DNA of 64,000 nucleotides from Richelia sp. CSU_2_1 (GCA_012034575.1 JAAUPF010000002.1:26275-90274), one strand, 5' to 3'. Positions 8,701-17,374 are shown, numbered from the stretch's first letter. The notes: generated by a model not told the origin, from the sequence alone. A program made the numbers and translations.

Positions 8701-11292
8701 CTATCTCTCAAATACGGTTTGGTTCCCGAAGCATCTCTCTGCTACGCCGGCTACGGAATGTTCTTAAATGCCGTTTCGGGAGATTACCAAACCGCCTATC
8801 AATTCGGCTTGCTGTCGCTGAATTTGAGCGAAAAATCGGGCAATATCGGCTTGAAATGCCGGGCTTGTTCCTCCCTAGTCAGTATGTTTTATTACTGGTT
8901 CAACCACATCAAAGATTCCCACACGATCAGCAACGAAGGATATCAAGCAGCATTAGAATCGGGAGACTTAGAATACGCAGGTTACATCCTGTCCAACCGC
9001 GTCGCCAATTCATTTTTTCAAGGTAAAGAAATAGCGCAGGTGCTTGCCGATACCAGCAGGTATTTGCAGTTCAGCCAAAAAACCAAAAATCAGCTCGTCA
9101 CCGATACATTATTAGGTGTAGAATTAATTCTCTGCAACTTGAGCAAACTCACTGCTGAAAAGTTGATATTTGCCAGCGAAGAAGTCACCGAAGCTGAATA
9201 TGTAGAAAATTGTCAAGCCCATCAAAATCTGTACTCGCTGTGCCTTTACCAGATCCGTAAATGCCAAGTAATGTATTGGTACGGCAACTTTAAAGAAGCA
9301 CTGCAACTAGCTTTGGAAGTCGAAAAGCAGCTATCTTTTATTACTGCCGCCATCCCGGCTACCGAATGGAATTTCTTCTTTTCTTTAGTCTTGGCAGCAG
9401 TCTATCCCACTGCTTCGCGCAGCAAGCAAAATGAGTATTTGCAGAAGTTAAATGCCAATCAGCAACAGATGAAAATTTGGGCAGATAACTGTCCTGAAAA
9501 CTTCCTGCACAAGTACGTTTTAGTACAAGCAGAAATAGCTAGAATTTCCAAAAAAGACTCAGAAGCTGTCGATTTATACGACTTTTCCATTACTTTAGCT
9601 CAAGAAAATGAGTTCATTCAAAATGAAGCCCTGGCCAACGAACTAGCAGCTAAATTCTGGTTGAGTAAAGGCAAATACAGTTATGCCAAAATCCACTTGC
9701 GTGAAGCTCATTCTTGCTATTTGCGGTGGGGTGCAATCCGCAAAGTTGAAGATTTGGAAGAGAAGTACCCGCAGTTGCGAGAAATGACGCCACTCAACAG
9801 TTTTAACAACGATCGAACTACCACAACGATTCACACTTCCACCGGCAGTGATGCTAGAGTTTTGGATTTAGCAACTGTAATGAAAGCATCTCTAGCAATA
9901 TCTAGCGAAATTGTCCTCGATAAATTGCTGGCTTCTTTGATGAGAATATCCTTGGAAAATGCGGGAGCGCAATTGGGATTTTTGATTTTAATTAGAGATG
10001 GCAAACTGTTAATTTCAGCTCGAGCGTCAGTAGTTGCGGAAGATGTCGCGGTGCTGGAATTTACGCCTGTTGAAGAATGCGAGGATTTGCCAGTGACGGC
10101 GATTAATTATGTAGAAAGAACTCGATCGGACCTGGTGTTGAGCAATGCGGCGGCTGAGGGGCGATTTACGAGCGATCCTTACGTCGTCAAACACCAACTG
10201 AAATCGCTGTTGTGCACGCCCATTGTCAATCAAGGCAAATTAATCGGCATTCTTTACTTAGAAAACAACTTGACAGTCGGCGCATTTACACCGCACAGAC
10301 TGGAAGTTTTAAGGCTGCTTTCCTCCCAAGTTGCAATTTCATTGGAAAATGCTTTACTATACAATTCGGTAGAACAAAAAGTGAGAGAACGCACGCAGGA
10401 GTTAAATGAAAAAAACGAGCGCGTAGAACAAACATTGCGGGAATTGAGACTAACTCAAGCTCAATTAATTCAAACCGAAAAAATGTCGAGTTTGGGGCAA
10501 ATGGTAGCGGGAGTCGCGCACGAAATTAACAATCCAGTGAGTTTTATTTACGGCAATTTGACGCCCGCCAGCGAATACGTGCAAGATTTGCTGAAACTGA
10601 TCTCACTCTATCAAAAACACTATCCCGAACCCGCCGAAGAAGTTGCGGAGGAAATCGAAATAATCGAACTGGATTTTTTGATTGGAGACTTGCAAAAATT
10701 GCTGGATTCGATGAAAGTGGGAGCCGAAAGAATCCGCGATATCGTGCTCAGTTTGCGGAATTTCTCGCGCCTTGACGAAGCAGAAATGAAGTCGGTTGAT
10801 ATCCATCAAGGCATCGACAGTACGGTGATGCTGTTGCAGCCGCGGTTGCGGAAAGAGGGCGGGCGTTTGGGAATTGAGATGATTAAAAAGTACGGCAAAC
10901 TGCCGCTAATTACCTGTTATGCGTCGCAGTTGAATCAGGTATTTATGAATATTTTGACAAATGCGATCGATGCTTTAGAGTTGGCGAGGGATTGCCCGCA
11001 AAAGCCTCAAAATAATCCCAGTATTACGATTTCTACGGAGGTGACAGATCGCAATTCTGCTATAGTTAGAATTGCTGACAGCGGCCCTGGCATGAGTAGC
11101 GAGGTGTTGAATAAAATATTCGATCCGTTTTTTACAACTAAACCTGTGGGTTCGGGAACTGGTTTGGGACTGTCTATTTCGCACTCGATTGTTGTCAGTT
11201 CCCACGGCGGAAAATTGAGCTGCGTTTCTGCACCTTTTGAGGGAACTGAGTTTATTATTGAAATTCCGATCGCTCCGCAGCAAGTTTTGTAG
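5785..11292 (+). CDS. Trifunctional Ser/Thr kinase / AAA ATPase / GAF histidine kinase
   Basis: 1,835 aa, a giant signalling architecture typical of filamentous cyanobacteria. Residues ~7-275 are a Ser/Thr kinase domain: HKDINPAN at ~126 is the catalytic loop and EGTLAYMSPEQTGRMNR the activation segment. The metal-binding DFG is DFS (Asp147). Residues ~300-700 are an ATPase domain with Walker A GYSGIGKS (Lys371) and Walker B VIFLDDLQWAD (~495). Residues ~700-1340 are helical, probably TPR-like. A GAF domain follows (~1355-1510), then a coiled linker and a histidine kinase with H-box VAGVAHEINNP (His1579), N-box and G-boxes (ADSGPGMS, GTGLGLSIS). No membrane segment is visible, so it is probably cytosolic. 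The stimulus and cognate response regulator cannot be told from here. Confidence 0.92.
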   Translation: MMAIPGVAVLALIYESSTSLVYRGRNEQDNQPVIIKIIKEDYPTPEELNRYRREYEITANLSLDGVVKVYKLQPVRNSLAMILEDFGGESLRIFMNSQKFTILGFLTTAIKVAETLGEIHAKNVIHKDINPANIVFNPATGTVKLIDFSISTDLESENIPNKNPNFLEGTLAYMSPEQTGRMNRVIDYRTDFYSLGVTFYEVLAGQLPFSTTDPMELVHCHIAKQPVPLNEIAPEIPQAVSDIVMKLLAKAAEDRYQSAWGLKADLESCLFQLQTSGFISEFALGSQDISDKFQIPQKLYGRQREVETLLAAFERVAATNSRSYRVEQSQISVVKKELGTTEEVTHAVRTRGEHKSRSEMMLIAGYSGIGKSAMVKILDKPITRRRGYFIWGKFDQYKRTIPYSAVVSAFSELVRQLLTESEAQLAVWREKLRNSFGQNGQIIIDVIPEVELIVGPQSPVAELGPTESLNRFNLVFQNFIRVFCQPEHPLVIFLDDLQWADSATLKLIELMMTDEATQYLFLIGAYRDNEVSPTHPLMMTVETLRNHEAIINEIALLPLGVEHITHLIAETLHNDRQSVKPLAELVVSKTDGNPFFVNQFLHTLYQENLLVFHPPQAGSKGGWHWDMSQIEQCAITDNVVDLMVQKLRKLPSPTQQVLRLVACLGNEFDLNTLSLINEKEASETFSQLLPAIKSGLILPTSELESKSLDYVLFPLLILNYKFLHDRVQQAAYALIDDSQKKAVHLKIGRQILENTPAEYRADRIFELVDHLNVARTLIADDRELIELATLNLDAARRAKDATAYVAALQYLTAGMDGLKADIWDSHYDLAFALHIERASVEYLNGYFENSEEFINITLEKARSPLEKVEIYNLLIVQYTLRAKYEEAVKCGIKALNLLGIELPLDGLQTVISEEFAAAKAFLADREIASLIDAHEMTVPDKKVAVKLITNLLTSAYLNNPDLWKVSVLKGVNLSLKYGLVPEASLCYAGYGMFLNAVSGDYQTAYQFGLLSLNLSEKSGNIGLKCRACSSLVSMFYYWFNHIKDSHTISNEGYQAALESGDLEYAGYILSNRVANSFFQGKEIAQVLADTSRYLQFSQKTKNQLVTDTLLGVELILCNLSKLTAEKLIFASEEVTEAEYVENCQAHQNLYSLCLYQIRKCQVMYWYGNFKEALQLALEVEKQLSFITAAIPATEWNFFFSLVLAAVYPTASRSKQNEYLQKLNANQQQMKIWADNCPENFLHKYVLVQAEIARISKKDSEAVDLYDFSITLAQENEFIQNEALANELAAKFWLSKGKYSYAKIHLREAHSCYLRWGAIRKVEDLEEKYPQLREMTPLNSFNNDRTTTTIHTSTGSDARVLDLATVMKASLAISSEIVLDKLLASLMRISLENAGAQLGFLILIRDGKLLISARASVVAEDVAVLEFTPVEECEDLPVTAINYVERTRSDLVLSNAAAEGRFTSDPYVVKHQLKSLLCTPIVNQGKLIGILYLENNLTVGAFTPHRLEVLRLLSSQVAISLENALLYNSVEQKVRERTQELNEKNERVEQTLRELRLTQAQLIQTEKMSSLGQMVAGVAHEINNPVSFIYGNLTPASEYVQDLLKLISLYQKHYPEPAEEVAEEIEIIELDFLIGDLQKLLDSMKVGAERIRDIVLSLRNFSRLDEAEMKSVDIHQGIDSTVMLLQPRLRKEGGRLGIEMIKKYGKLPLITCYASQLNQVFMNILTNAIDALELARDCPQKPQNNPSITISTEVTDRNSAIVRIADSGPGMSSEVLNKIFDPFFTTKPVGSGTGLGLSISHSIVVSSHGGKLSCVSAPFEGTEFIIEIPIAPQQVL

Positions 11293-11434
11293 AATTCGCT
11301 CTCGGTTGGGGAAAGTGGGTTGATACGGAAGATTCAACATCGGGAGAAGACACCCCCGCGATGCCACGGGATATCGTTTGAGATCGCAGATGTTAATTCA
11401 GATGTTAATTTTTTCAACTTTCTGTTAAGAAATA

Positions 11435-11467
11435 TCCTTATCTCTCCCCCTCTCCCCCTCTCCCCCT
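11435..11467. repeat. CTCCCCCT pyrimidine tandem repeat
   Basis: Three tandem copies of a CTCCCCCT-like octamer lie in the ~200-base gap between the convergent giant kinase and muiA-like genes. No clear terminator hairpin is seen in the gap. Confidence 0.6.
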
Positions 11468-11495
11468 AGATTTTTTTAGGAGGGATGTAGGGAGA

Positions 11496-13145
11496 TCAAA
11501 TATCTAAACCGGTTACTTTTAATTCGAGAGGATGTTCGACCACAAATTGATAATATAACTCTTGTTTCGCTTGCGGTGGCAGAGAGATTTCCCATTCTAG
11601 CAGCCCCATTTCACCGACCGCAATTTTGGGATTTGCTAGAGTTAACCGCACTTTGATTTGCTCGTGGCGGCTGACTGGGAGTTGCTCTTTTAGTGTCAGG
11701 TTTGCTTGTACTTGCTTCAAGTTTGTTACCATCAAACGGTAAGCGTAACTCGTGCGGCGCTGGTTGCCGATCAGTTTTTTATCTACTTGTCTCTCTACTA
11801 ATTCTCGCTCTATTTTCAATCCTTCATCTATGCCTAAATTCAGTTTGAATTCTTGCCCTGGTGAAATATTTTCTAACGGCACTGTTCCGACAAATGCGTT
11901 GTCACGAAAAATATTTGCTGTCCCCGGTAGCAGGGTTGCACCTGTCATGGGATTGGTAACAATTGCTTGCAAATAGGCGAAACTGACTAAACGCGGAATG
12001 GCAATGTATTCGGGTTTAGATGGATAATTGTCGCTGAAAATAGTGACTTTGTGCGGGTTGCCGTCGCTGGGAATATTGCTATTTCCGCCTACTTGAAATG
12101 AGACTGTACCGCCTTCTCTGGATACTTTGGCGGTGGCTGTTTCAGCTTCTATGGGTGCGGGTGCAGCAGGAGAATCGGCAACAGCCAGGGCAAATAGTTC
12201 TTCGTTTTCATCGGATTCTGAATCGTCTGATGACGCGCTGCGCATTGCCATTCGCGGCCTGTAAAATTCTGCTGCAGGAGCCGATTTTTTACGCAGAATA
12301 TCGACATACCAGGGTTCTAATTTGGGCGGTAGCGTTCCCATTCCGGGTTTGGCTGTGGATAATATTAGCGCTACTCCCGTCCAATCTTCGCCGGTATTTT
12401 GAGTAACTTCGGCCAGGTAATAGAGATTAATTCGATCGTTGCTAGTGTTGACTCGCAAGTCGTAAAGGGGAGTCCAGCTAGCTCGCATTACTACATAGGA
12501 AACTTCGAGGTCAAAAGTACCGCTGCCACTTGGTTCTACGGCGACAATAATGTTAAAGGTTTGGTGGTAATTAGGTGTTTGTATTTGCTGCAATTGGTTG
12601 CGCAAAGCTTTGATTTGTTTGTCTAATTCATTTCGCTGTCTTTCGTGTTGGGCGATCGCACTTATATATTTTTTGTAATTGCCGCCTAAAAATGTCAGCA
12701 ATTCTCCGGTTTCGTTCAAACCGATTTGCTGTTTTGCGATGTTGCTGGCAAAGGCAGAAACGCTTTTTTCGCTCAAGTCTTCGACAAATTTTAGCTGAAT
12801 TCTTCGAGAAGCAATTTGGTCTTCGATCGCCCGTTTTTGGGTTTCTAATTCTTGGATTTGTTGGGTTAATTCGGCAGCACGATCGCCCGCAGGTTCGGTG
12901 CTGTAAATTATCTCGCTGCGTACTCCCAAAATCCGCACTGCAACTGTACCGGAACCGGTTGCTCTGACTGATTCGGTATCGATGGTAGTGGGGAGAGATG
13001 CGATTGTTAATTCTTGCTCGTTTCCCGTTAGCGATACCGTACCGCGCCGCGTAACTCGCGATCGATCGGTGTAAACTGTAACTTCTGAAATGCGCGATTC
13101 TATTGTTTGGATATGATTGCGATCGAGTAAATCCGAATCAGTCAT
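11496..13145 (-). CDS. MuiA family (DUF4139) protein
   Basis: 549 aa, matching the mucoidy-inhibitor MuiA/DUF4139 family. The N-terminal domain (EVTVYTDRSRVTRRGTVSL, LPTTIDTESVRATG) is DUF4140-like. A coiled coil follows (~95-200, TQQIQELETQKRAIEDQI and ERQRNELDKQIKALRNQ). The DUF4139 beta domain begins near 205 (FNIIVAVEPSGSGTFDLEVSYVV, ASWTPLYDLRV, NTGEDWTGVALILSTAKP). A Ser/Asp/Glu/Ala-rich linker sits at ~310-335. No signal peptide is visible. Biochemical function is unknown; the name comes from a reported effect on mucoidy in other bacteria. Confidence 0.88.
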   Translation of the reverse strand: MTDSDLLDRNHIQTIESRISEVTVYTDRSRVTRRGTVSLTGNEQELTIASLPTTIDTESVRATGSGTVAVRILGVRSEIIYSTEPAGDRAAELTQQIQELETQKRAIEDQIASRRIQLKFVEDLSEKSVSAFASNIAKQQIGLNETGELLTFLGGNYKKYISAIAQHERQRNELDKQIKALRNQLQQIQTPNYHQTFNIIVAVEPSGSGTFDLEVSYVVMRASWTPLYDLRVNTSNDRINLYYLAEVTQNTGEDWTGVALILSTAKPGMGTLPPKLEPWYVDILRKKSAPAAEFYRPRMAMRSASSDDSESDENEELFALAVADSPAAPAPIEAETATAKVSREGGTVSFQVGGNSNIPSDGNPHKVTIFSDNYPSKPEYIAIPRLVSFAYLQAIVTNPMTGATLLPGTANIFRDNAFVGTVPLENISPGQEFKLNLGIDEGLKIERELVERQVDKKLIGNQRRTSYAYRLMVTNLKQVQANLTLKEQLPVSRHEQIKVRLTLANPKIAVGEMGLLEWEISLPPQAKQELYYQFVVEHPLELKVTGLDI

Positions 13146-13243
13146 TTTTACTAATGCCTTTACGAAACTCTTTTAATGCTGTCAATGGCGATGCAAATAA
13201 AATGCAGCGCTTTAACAAAGACAAGTCTAACTCTAATTCAATT

Positions 13244-14134
13244 TTAGCCGATCGGCTCGATTCCTGCCAAATCCAATATTTGAGGAATTAAATCTTCGCG
13301 CTTGACTGCCATCATGTGAACTCCCTGGCAGATTTGTCGCGCTAGCTTGACTTGTTCTGCTGCAATTTTTACGCCTTCTTGCAAGGGATGTTCTGCTTTT
13401 GCCAAACGGTCGATCGTCTCTTGGGGAATGTGAACTCCGGGGACGTTCTTTTTAATAAATTCCGCATTCTTAGCTGATTTTAACAGAAATATTCCTGCTA
13501 AAATAGGTTTGTTGCAACCAGCAGCAATATTGTGCATGAATTTATCCAAAATTTCAAAATCTGTAACTAATTGACTTTGAAAAAATTGAGCTCCGGCTGC
13601 TAATTTTTTCTCAAATCGACTTTGCAAACTAGACCAACTGGGACACTGCGGATCGACAGCAGCCCCGACAAATAAATCGGTGATTCCGTCTGTTAAAGCT
13701 TTGTCGTTCCAATCGGTGCCGCCGTTCATTTTTTGAATGACTTGCAGCAGCCTAACTGATTCAAAATCGAATACACCTTTAGCTTTAGTATGGTCGCCTG
13801 CTTTAACCGGATCGCCGGTGAGTGCTAGTACGTTGCGAATGCCTAAAGCGTGAGCTCCCATGAGATCTGCTTGGAGGCCGATTTGATTGCGATCGCGGCA
13901 AGCAAATTGACAAATCGGTTCGATTCCATGCTGCAATAAAATTGCCGAAACTGCCAGCGGACACATTCGCAAAACTGCCCGACTCCCGTCGGTGATGTTA
14001 ATCGCATGGACTCGGTTTTTAAGAATTTCTGCCATCGCGATCGTGTGACTTATATCGCCGCCTTTTGGAGGGGTGACTTCGGCGGTAATGATAAATTCTC
14101 CGGGAGTGGTGCAAGCTGTGCGAAAACGGTTCAT
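13244..14134 (-). CDS. metF: Methylenetetrahydrofolate reductase
   Basis: 296 aa from the ATG at 14132-14134 (MNRFRTACTTPGEF). It reduces 5,10-methylene-THF to 5-methyl-THF for methionine synthesis and belongs to the FAD-dependent MetF family. Motifs are FIITAEVTPPKGGD (catalytic Glu region), HAINITDGSRA, GIEPICQFACRDRNQIGLQADLMGA split over ~95-120, NVLALTGDPVKAGDH, and FFQSQLVTD. The open frame runs 38 codons further upstream, but those codons only translate a GGAAGAA heptad repeat into a Leu-Pro-Ser-Ser-Phe tract and are not part of the protein. The next upstream gene on this strand is trpS, ~210 bases away across repeats. Confidence 0.88.
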   Translation of the reverse strand: MNRFRTACTTPGEFIITAEVTPPKGGDISHTIAMAEILKNRVHAINITDGSRAVLRMCPLAVSAILLQHGIEPICQFACRDRNQIGLQADLMGAHALGIRNVLALTGDPVKAGDHTKAKGVFDFESVRLLQVIQKMNGGTDWNDKALTDGITDLFVGAAVDPQCPSWSSLQSRFEKKLAAGAQFFQSQLVTDFEILDKFMHNIAAGCNKPILAGIFLLKSAKNAEFIKKNVPGVHIPQETIDRLAKAEHPLQEGVKIAAEQVKLARQICQGVHMMAVKREDLIPQILDLAGIEPIG

Positions 14135-14139
14135 ATATT

Positions 14140-14247
14140 TGAAGGAAGAAGGAAGAAGGAAGAAGGAAGAAGGAAGAGGGAAGAAGGAAGAAGGAAGAAG
14201 GAAGAGGGAAGAAGGAAGAGGAAAGAGAGAAGAGGGAAGAAAGACCA
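14140..14247. repeat. GGAAGAA heptad tandem repeat
   Basis: About 15 near-perfect copies of GGAAGAA, with GGAAGAG variants, directly against the metF start codon. The same family, in opposite orientation, occupies 44899-44964 next to the wecA-like stop codon. Because the unit is 7 bases long and lacks stops, it keeps several frames open and makes artificial reading frames on both strands. Confidence 0.9.
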
Positions 14248-14284
14248 AAGGTGATTAGTTGGTGTTTAAGTATTTGATAACTAC

Positions 14285-14340
14285 AAATTACCAATTGACA
14301 ATTACCAATTACCAATTACCAATTCCCAATTCCCAATTCC
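14285..14340. repeat. ACCAATT/CCCAATT heptad repeat
   Basis: Tandem copies of ACCAATT grading into CCCAATT just downstream of the trpS stop. Related CCCAATT copies lie at 42131-42198 and GGTAATT copies at 35040-35092. Confidence 0.85.
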
Positions 14341-14346
14341 CGCTGA

Positions 14347-15356
14347 CTAAACAGGAAGAGAATAACCGAAAGCTGTTTTAACTTTAGTTAGAGTTTGGTT
14401 GGCGATCGATTCTGCTTGTTCTTTTCCCTGACGCAGGACAGATTCTAAATAAGCCCGATCGTCCATAATTTCCTTGTATTTATCTTGAATGGGTTTGAGG
14501 GCATTAATCGTCGTTTCTGTCAGCAGCGGTTTGAATTGTCCCCAACCCATATCTTGACACTCGGCGGCAACTTCTGCTTTCGATTTACCCGACAGTAAAA
14601 GATACAATGTCAGCAAGTTTCTCGCTTCGGGGCGATCGGGATCGTCAAAAGTTAAACCGCGGGCGGCATCTGTTTTGCAACGCTTGATTTTTTTGGCGAT
14701 CGTATCTGGCGAATCTAACAGATTAATTCGACTCTGTTCTGAAGGGTCGGATTTCGACATTTTCCGAGTACCGTCAGTCAAACTCATTACCCTCGCGCCG
14801 TCAGTCCGAATTAGCGGTTCTGGAAGTTTCAAAACAGGCTTTTCGGGCGTGCCGAATTGGTGGTTCAATCTGATAACTAAATCGCGGGTAAGTTCTAAAT
14901 GCTGTTTTTGGTCTTCTCCAACCGGCACTTTATCAGCATCGTAAAGCAAAATATCCGCCGCCATCAATACGGGATAATTCAACAAACCGGCGTTGACATT
15001 TTCTCCTTGTTTAACTGCTTTTTCTTTAAACTGAATCATATCTTCGAGCCAGTTAATCGGGGTAATGCAGTTCAGCAACCACGCCAGTTCTGTATGGGCG
15101 GGAACGTGAGATTGGATAAAATGGTAGAATATTCTAAATCGATCCCGCAAGCTAAATAAAGAGCGGCGATCGTGTAACTGTCAGAAGCTAGGGTAGCGGG
15201 ATTGTGCGGTGCGGTAATCGCGTGCAAATCGACTACGCAAAAGTAATTTTCGTACTGACTTTGGATTTCTACCCAGTTGCGAATCGCACCGAGATAATTA
15301 CCTAGGTGAAGGTTGCCTGTTGGCTGAACTCCTGATAGAACGCGCTGCTTGCTCAT
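14347..15356 (-). pseudogene. trpS: Tryptophanyl-tRNA synthetase with one-base frameshift
   Basis: Two overlapping frames together make one TrpRS of about 336 aa, the usual length. The N-terminal frame from 15356 holds SGVQPTGNLHLGNYLGA (class I HIGH-type motif HLGN) and ends correctly at CGIDLEYSTI. The C-terminal frame continues with IQSHVPAHTELAWLLN, holds KMSKSDPS, and ends at 14347. The frames join if one base is added to the four-A run at 15118-15121 (giving I-F-I-Q-S-H). All other residues look intact and conserved. In an essential gene this most likely means a homopolymer sequencing or assembly error. A true pseudogene would need a second trpS elsewhere. Confidence 0.9.
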
Positions 15357-15736
15357 GAGGAAAGATGGAAATTTAACTCACATTCCTATATTGACACGTT
15401 ATCTCGCTCTAAGAGCCTTTTTGTTAAAATTCACACAGTTCCGAACGCACTCCGAGCGAAGAAACAGGTTTTTTTTACGAAAATGCTCGATCTGAGGCTT
15501 TAATACTCATGAAAAACTCGCTTTCTCGGACTCCCTGCGCAAGTTCGATCGCCAAAACCTGGGGGAATATCACTCAGCAGTTGAAACCGCTGCGAGGCTG
15601 CAAAATCTCAGCTACTCTCACGTTGCGATTTTCACCTGAAGGTAGAACTCGAATAACTTTCCGAAGTACATCAGCCCTGCTGGCGACCTTCGCCTGCGAT
15701 TTTTACCTTCGATTTATCAGGGTTCATCGAGTATAA
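15357..15736. other. Intergenic region, no gene recognised
   Basis: About 380 bases upstream of trpS. A 75-codon frame at 15509-15736 has no recognisable protein character, and no ribosome binding site supports it. A segment near 15700-15745 is a partial extra copy of the duplicated unit that follows. Confidence 0.4.
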
Positions 15737-15811
15737 TCTCCGGTAATGCTGCACCTCTTTTAGGATGGTTTGAGAGAATTTGCCAGAATTGGTAGAAAAG
15801 GGCGATCGAGC

Positions 15812-15838
15812 AAAAAAAAACCGACCAAAATTGGTCGG
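15812..15838 (-). terminator. Rho-independent terminator (copy 1)
   Basis: CCGACCAA (15821-15828) pairs perfectly with TTGGTCGG (15831-15838). On the minus strand the stem is followed by nine Ts (A-run 15812-15820). It is oriented to stop transcription from the 16116-16394 gene. Confidence 0.85.
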
Positions 15839-15950
15839 AAGTTATTCATCAGGGTGCATCTACTAATCTAATCTCCGGTAACACAGCACCTCTTTCAGGA
15901 TGGTTTGAAAAAATTTGCCAGAATTGGTAGAAAAGGGCGATCGGGTCAAT

Positions 15951-15979
15951 AAAAAACCCCCAGCCAAAATTGGTCGGGA
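15951..15979 (-). terminator. Rho-independent terminator (copy 2)
   Basis: An imperfect version of the same stem (CCCAGCCAA with TTGGTCGGG, two mismatches), followed on the minus strand by six Ts (15951-15956). It lies closer to the gene it serves than copy 1. Confidence 0.7.
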
Positions 15980-16115
15980 GTTATCGATCGGCGTGTATCT
16001 ACTAATTAACTGTCCTGAGAGTTTGCTCGCAACCCGGACAGTTGGAGAACATTTTTTAAGGGACGATCGCTCGCTTTTAGTGCCGCTGGTTTCGATCGGC
16101 AGGCGGTTTGACTGG

Positions 16116-16394
16116 CTATTCTCTGTTTAAGTAGTATAAAAGTCCGATCGAGATTCCGAGCAAGATAGCCGTACCTATCATGATAACGGTCAATACTTTT
16201 AAACCCGATGAGTATGCCATCAGAATCAAACCAAGATAAGGCACTCCTAAGACAGTTGCAATTGCTAGAGTCTTTAAGGAGGTCAAATTAATATCTATTT
16301 CAAGATGCTCGTAAGGTTGTCCTTGAAATTTGTAGTGGTCTTTAGATTTATTTAGGGGTTCTGGAGGGGGTACGAAAGGCTTTTGAGGCGGCAT
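16116..16394 (-). CDS. Small two-span membrane protein
   Basis: 92 aa. The N-terminus is polar and proline-rich (MPPQKPFVPPPEPLNKSKD). Two hydrophobic segments follow at ~43-62 (LAIATVLGVPYLGLILMAY) and ~66-88 (VLTVIMIGTAILLGISIGLLYYL). I recognise no family. It has its own doubled terminator downstream and is not clearly in an operon with cysC, ~140 bases upstream on the same strand. Probably an inner or thylakoid membrane protein. Confidence 0.6.
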   Translation of the reverse strand: MPPQKPFVPPPEPLNKSKDHYKFQGQPYEHLEIDINLTSLKTLAIATVLGVPYLGLILMAYSSGLKVLTVIMIGTAILLGISIGLLYYLNRE

Positions 16395-16531
16395 ATAGTT
16401 CTTTGGAGGGTGGCTGACTAATATTTTTAGTTAAGTTGCTATCAAACCTGCGGATGTTGGGGCGATCGATCGCCCCAACCAATAGATAATCTAACTTCAA
16501 CTCAACAGGAACAAAATTGAGATATGAAAGT

Positions 16532-17083
16532 TTAAAGTTGAGCAGAAGTCAAAGCAGTGCTCGCCCAAAACACTTCTAATTTATCCATCACTTTAGCGAC
16601 ACTCTCCACTACTGTTTCCCTGTCCGTCTGACATTCTACTTGGGGATGGAGGGGGGGTTCGTAAGGATCGTCAATGCCCGTAAAACCTCGAATCTCGCCT
16701 GCACGAGCTCTCTTGTAAAGTCCCTTGACATCTCGCTGTTCGCAAACTTCGAGGGGAGCTTTCACGTAAACTTCAATAAAGTTGCCGATTTGATGCCGCA
16801 CTTCCTCTCTGACATCCCGATAGGGGGAAATGACTGAAACTAAAACAATTACACCGTTTCGCGTCAAAAGATCGGCGACAAAGCCAATGCGGCGGATATT
16901 TTCATCGCGATCGGCCCTACTGTAACCTAAATCTCTGGTGAGACTTTTGCGAACTGTATCGCCATCTAAAACTTCTACTTTGTGTCCCTGCCGGCGCAAA
17001 ACTTTAGCCAATTCAGTGCTAACTGTAGTTTTGCCGGCACCGCTTAAACCCGTGAACCACACGGTAATGCCATCCTGTAGCAT
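16532..17083 (-). CDS. cysC: Adenylylsulfate (APS) kinase
   Basis: 183 aa, normal for CysC. It phosphorylates adenosine 5'-phosphosulfate with ATP to give PAPS, used for sulfate reduction and as sulfuryl donor for sulfotransferases. The P-loop GLSGAGKTT is at residues 12-20 (Lys18). LDGDTVRKSLTRDLGYS and DRDENIRRIGFVA bind APS. SPYRDVREEVR and KGLYKRARAGEIRGFTGIDDPYE are the lid and Asp-Asp-Pro-Tyr region. The gene lies ~0.3 kb from the start of the glycosyltransferase island, which contains a sulfotransferase, so a role in supplying PAPS for surface sulfation is possible but inferred. Confidence 0.95.
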   Translation of the reverse strand: MLQDGITVWFTGLSGAGKTTVSTELAKVLRRQGHKVEVLDGDTVRKSLTRDLGYSRADRDENIRRIGFVADLLTRNGVIVLVSVISPYRDVREEVRHQIGNFIEVYVKAPLEVCEQRDVKGLYKRARAGEIRGFTGIDDPYEPPLHPQVECQTDRETVVESVAKVMDKLEVFWASTALTSAQL

Positions 17084-17374
17084 ATGGATTCCTTCCTAAA
17101 AATGTCATGTTTTCTGTGCCAGTTAGCAGTCGGTAAAATCCTGTATTTGCGGCTGGGGAACTGGCTAGAGGTTCTTGATAGTTATTCTTTCGGAGGTTTG
17201 CGGTCCGATCCGGGTTAAATTTGGCAAGGATGTGGTTTTGGAGTGGTTGTAGAGGAGGATAGAGGGGCGATCGTACTTCTTAATATAAAAATTAACAGCT
17301 TATTTCCGGTTCAACATTCCCGAGTTTGGTATTAAGTAGTGAGATTTGCAATTAATCCTTAAACAAAGATACCT

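Larger units (their letters stand above)
15737..15999. repeat. Tandem ~125-base duplication carrying a terminator hairpin
   Basis: Two diverged copies begin with ATCTCCGGTAA (about 15737 and 15872). Both contain CACCTCTTT, GGATGGTTTGA, TTTGCCAGAATTGGTAG, an HIP1-like site and a CCAAAATTGGTCGG palindrome. A third partial copy precedes them near 15705. The unit includes a rho-independent terminator on the minus strand, so the array acts as a doubled terminator after the small membrane-protein gene. Confidence 0.75.

Noticed and set aside
14006..14315. Frames rich in Lys/Glu/Gly/Arg or Leu/Pro/Ser on both strands
   Set aside because: Produced by the GGAAGAA heptad array, not by genes.
15509..15736. 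75-codon plus-strand frame
   Set aside because: No ribosome binding site, no protein-like pattern, and it runs into the repeat unit.
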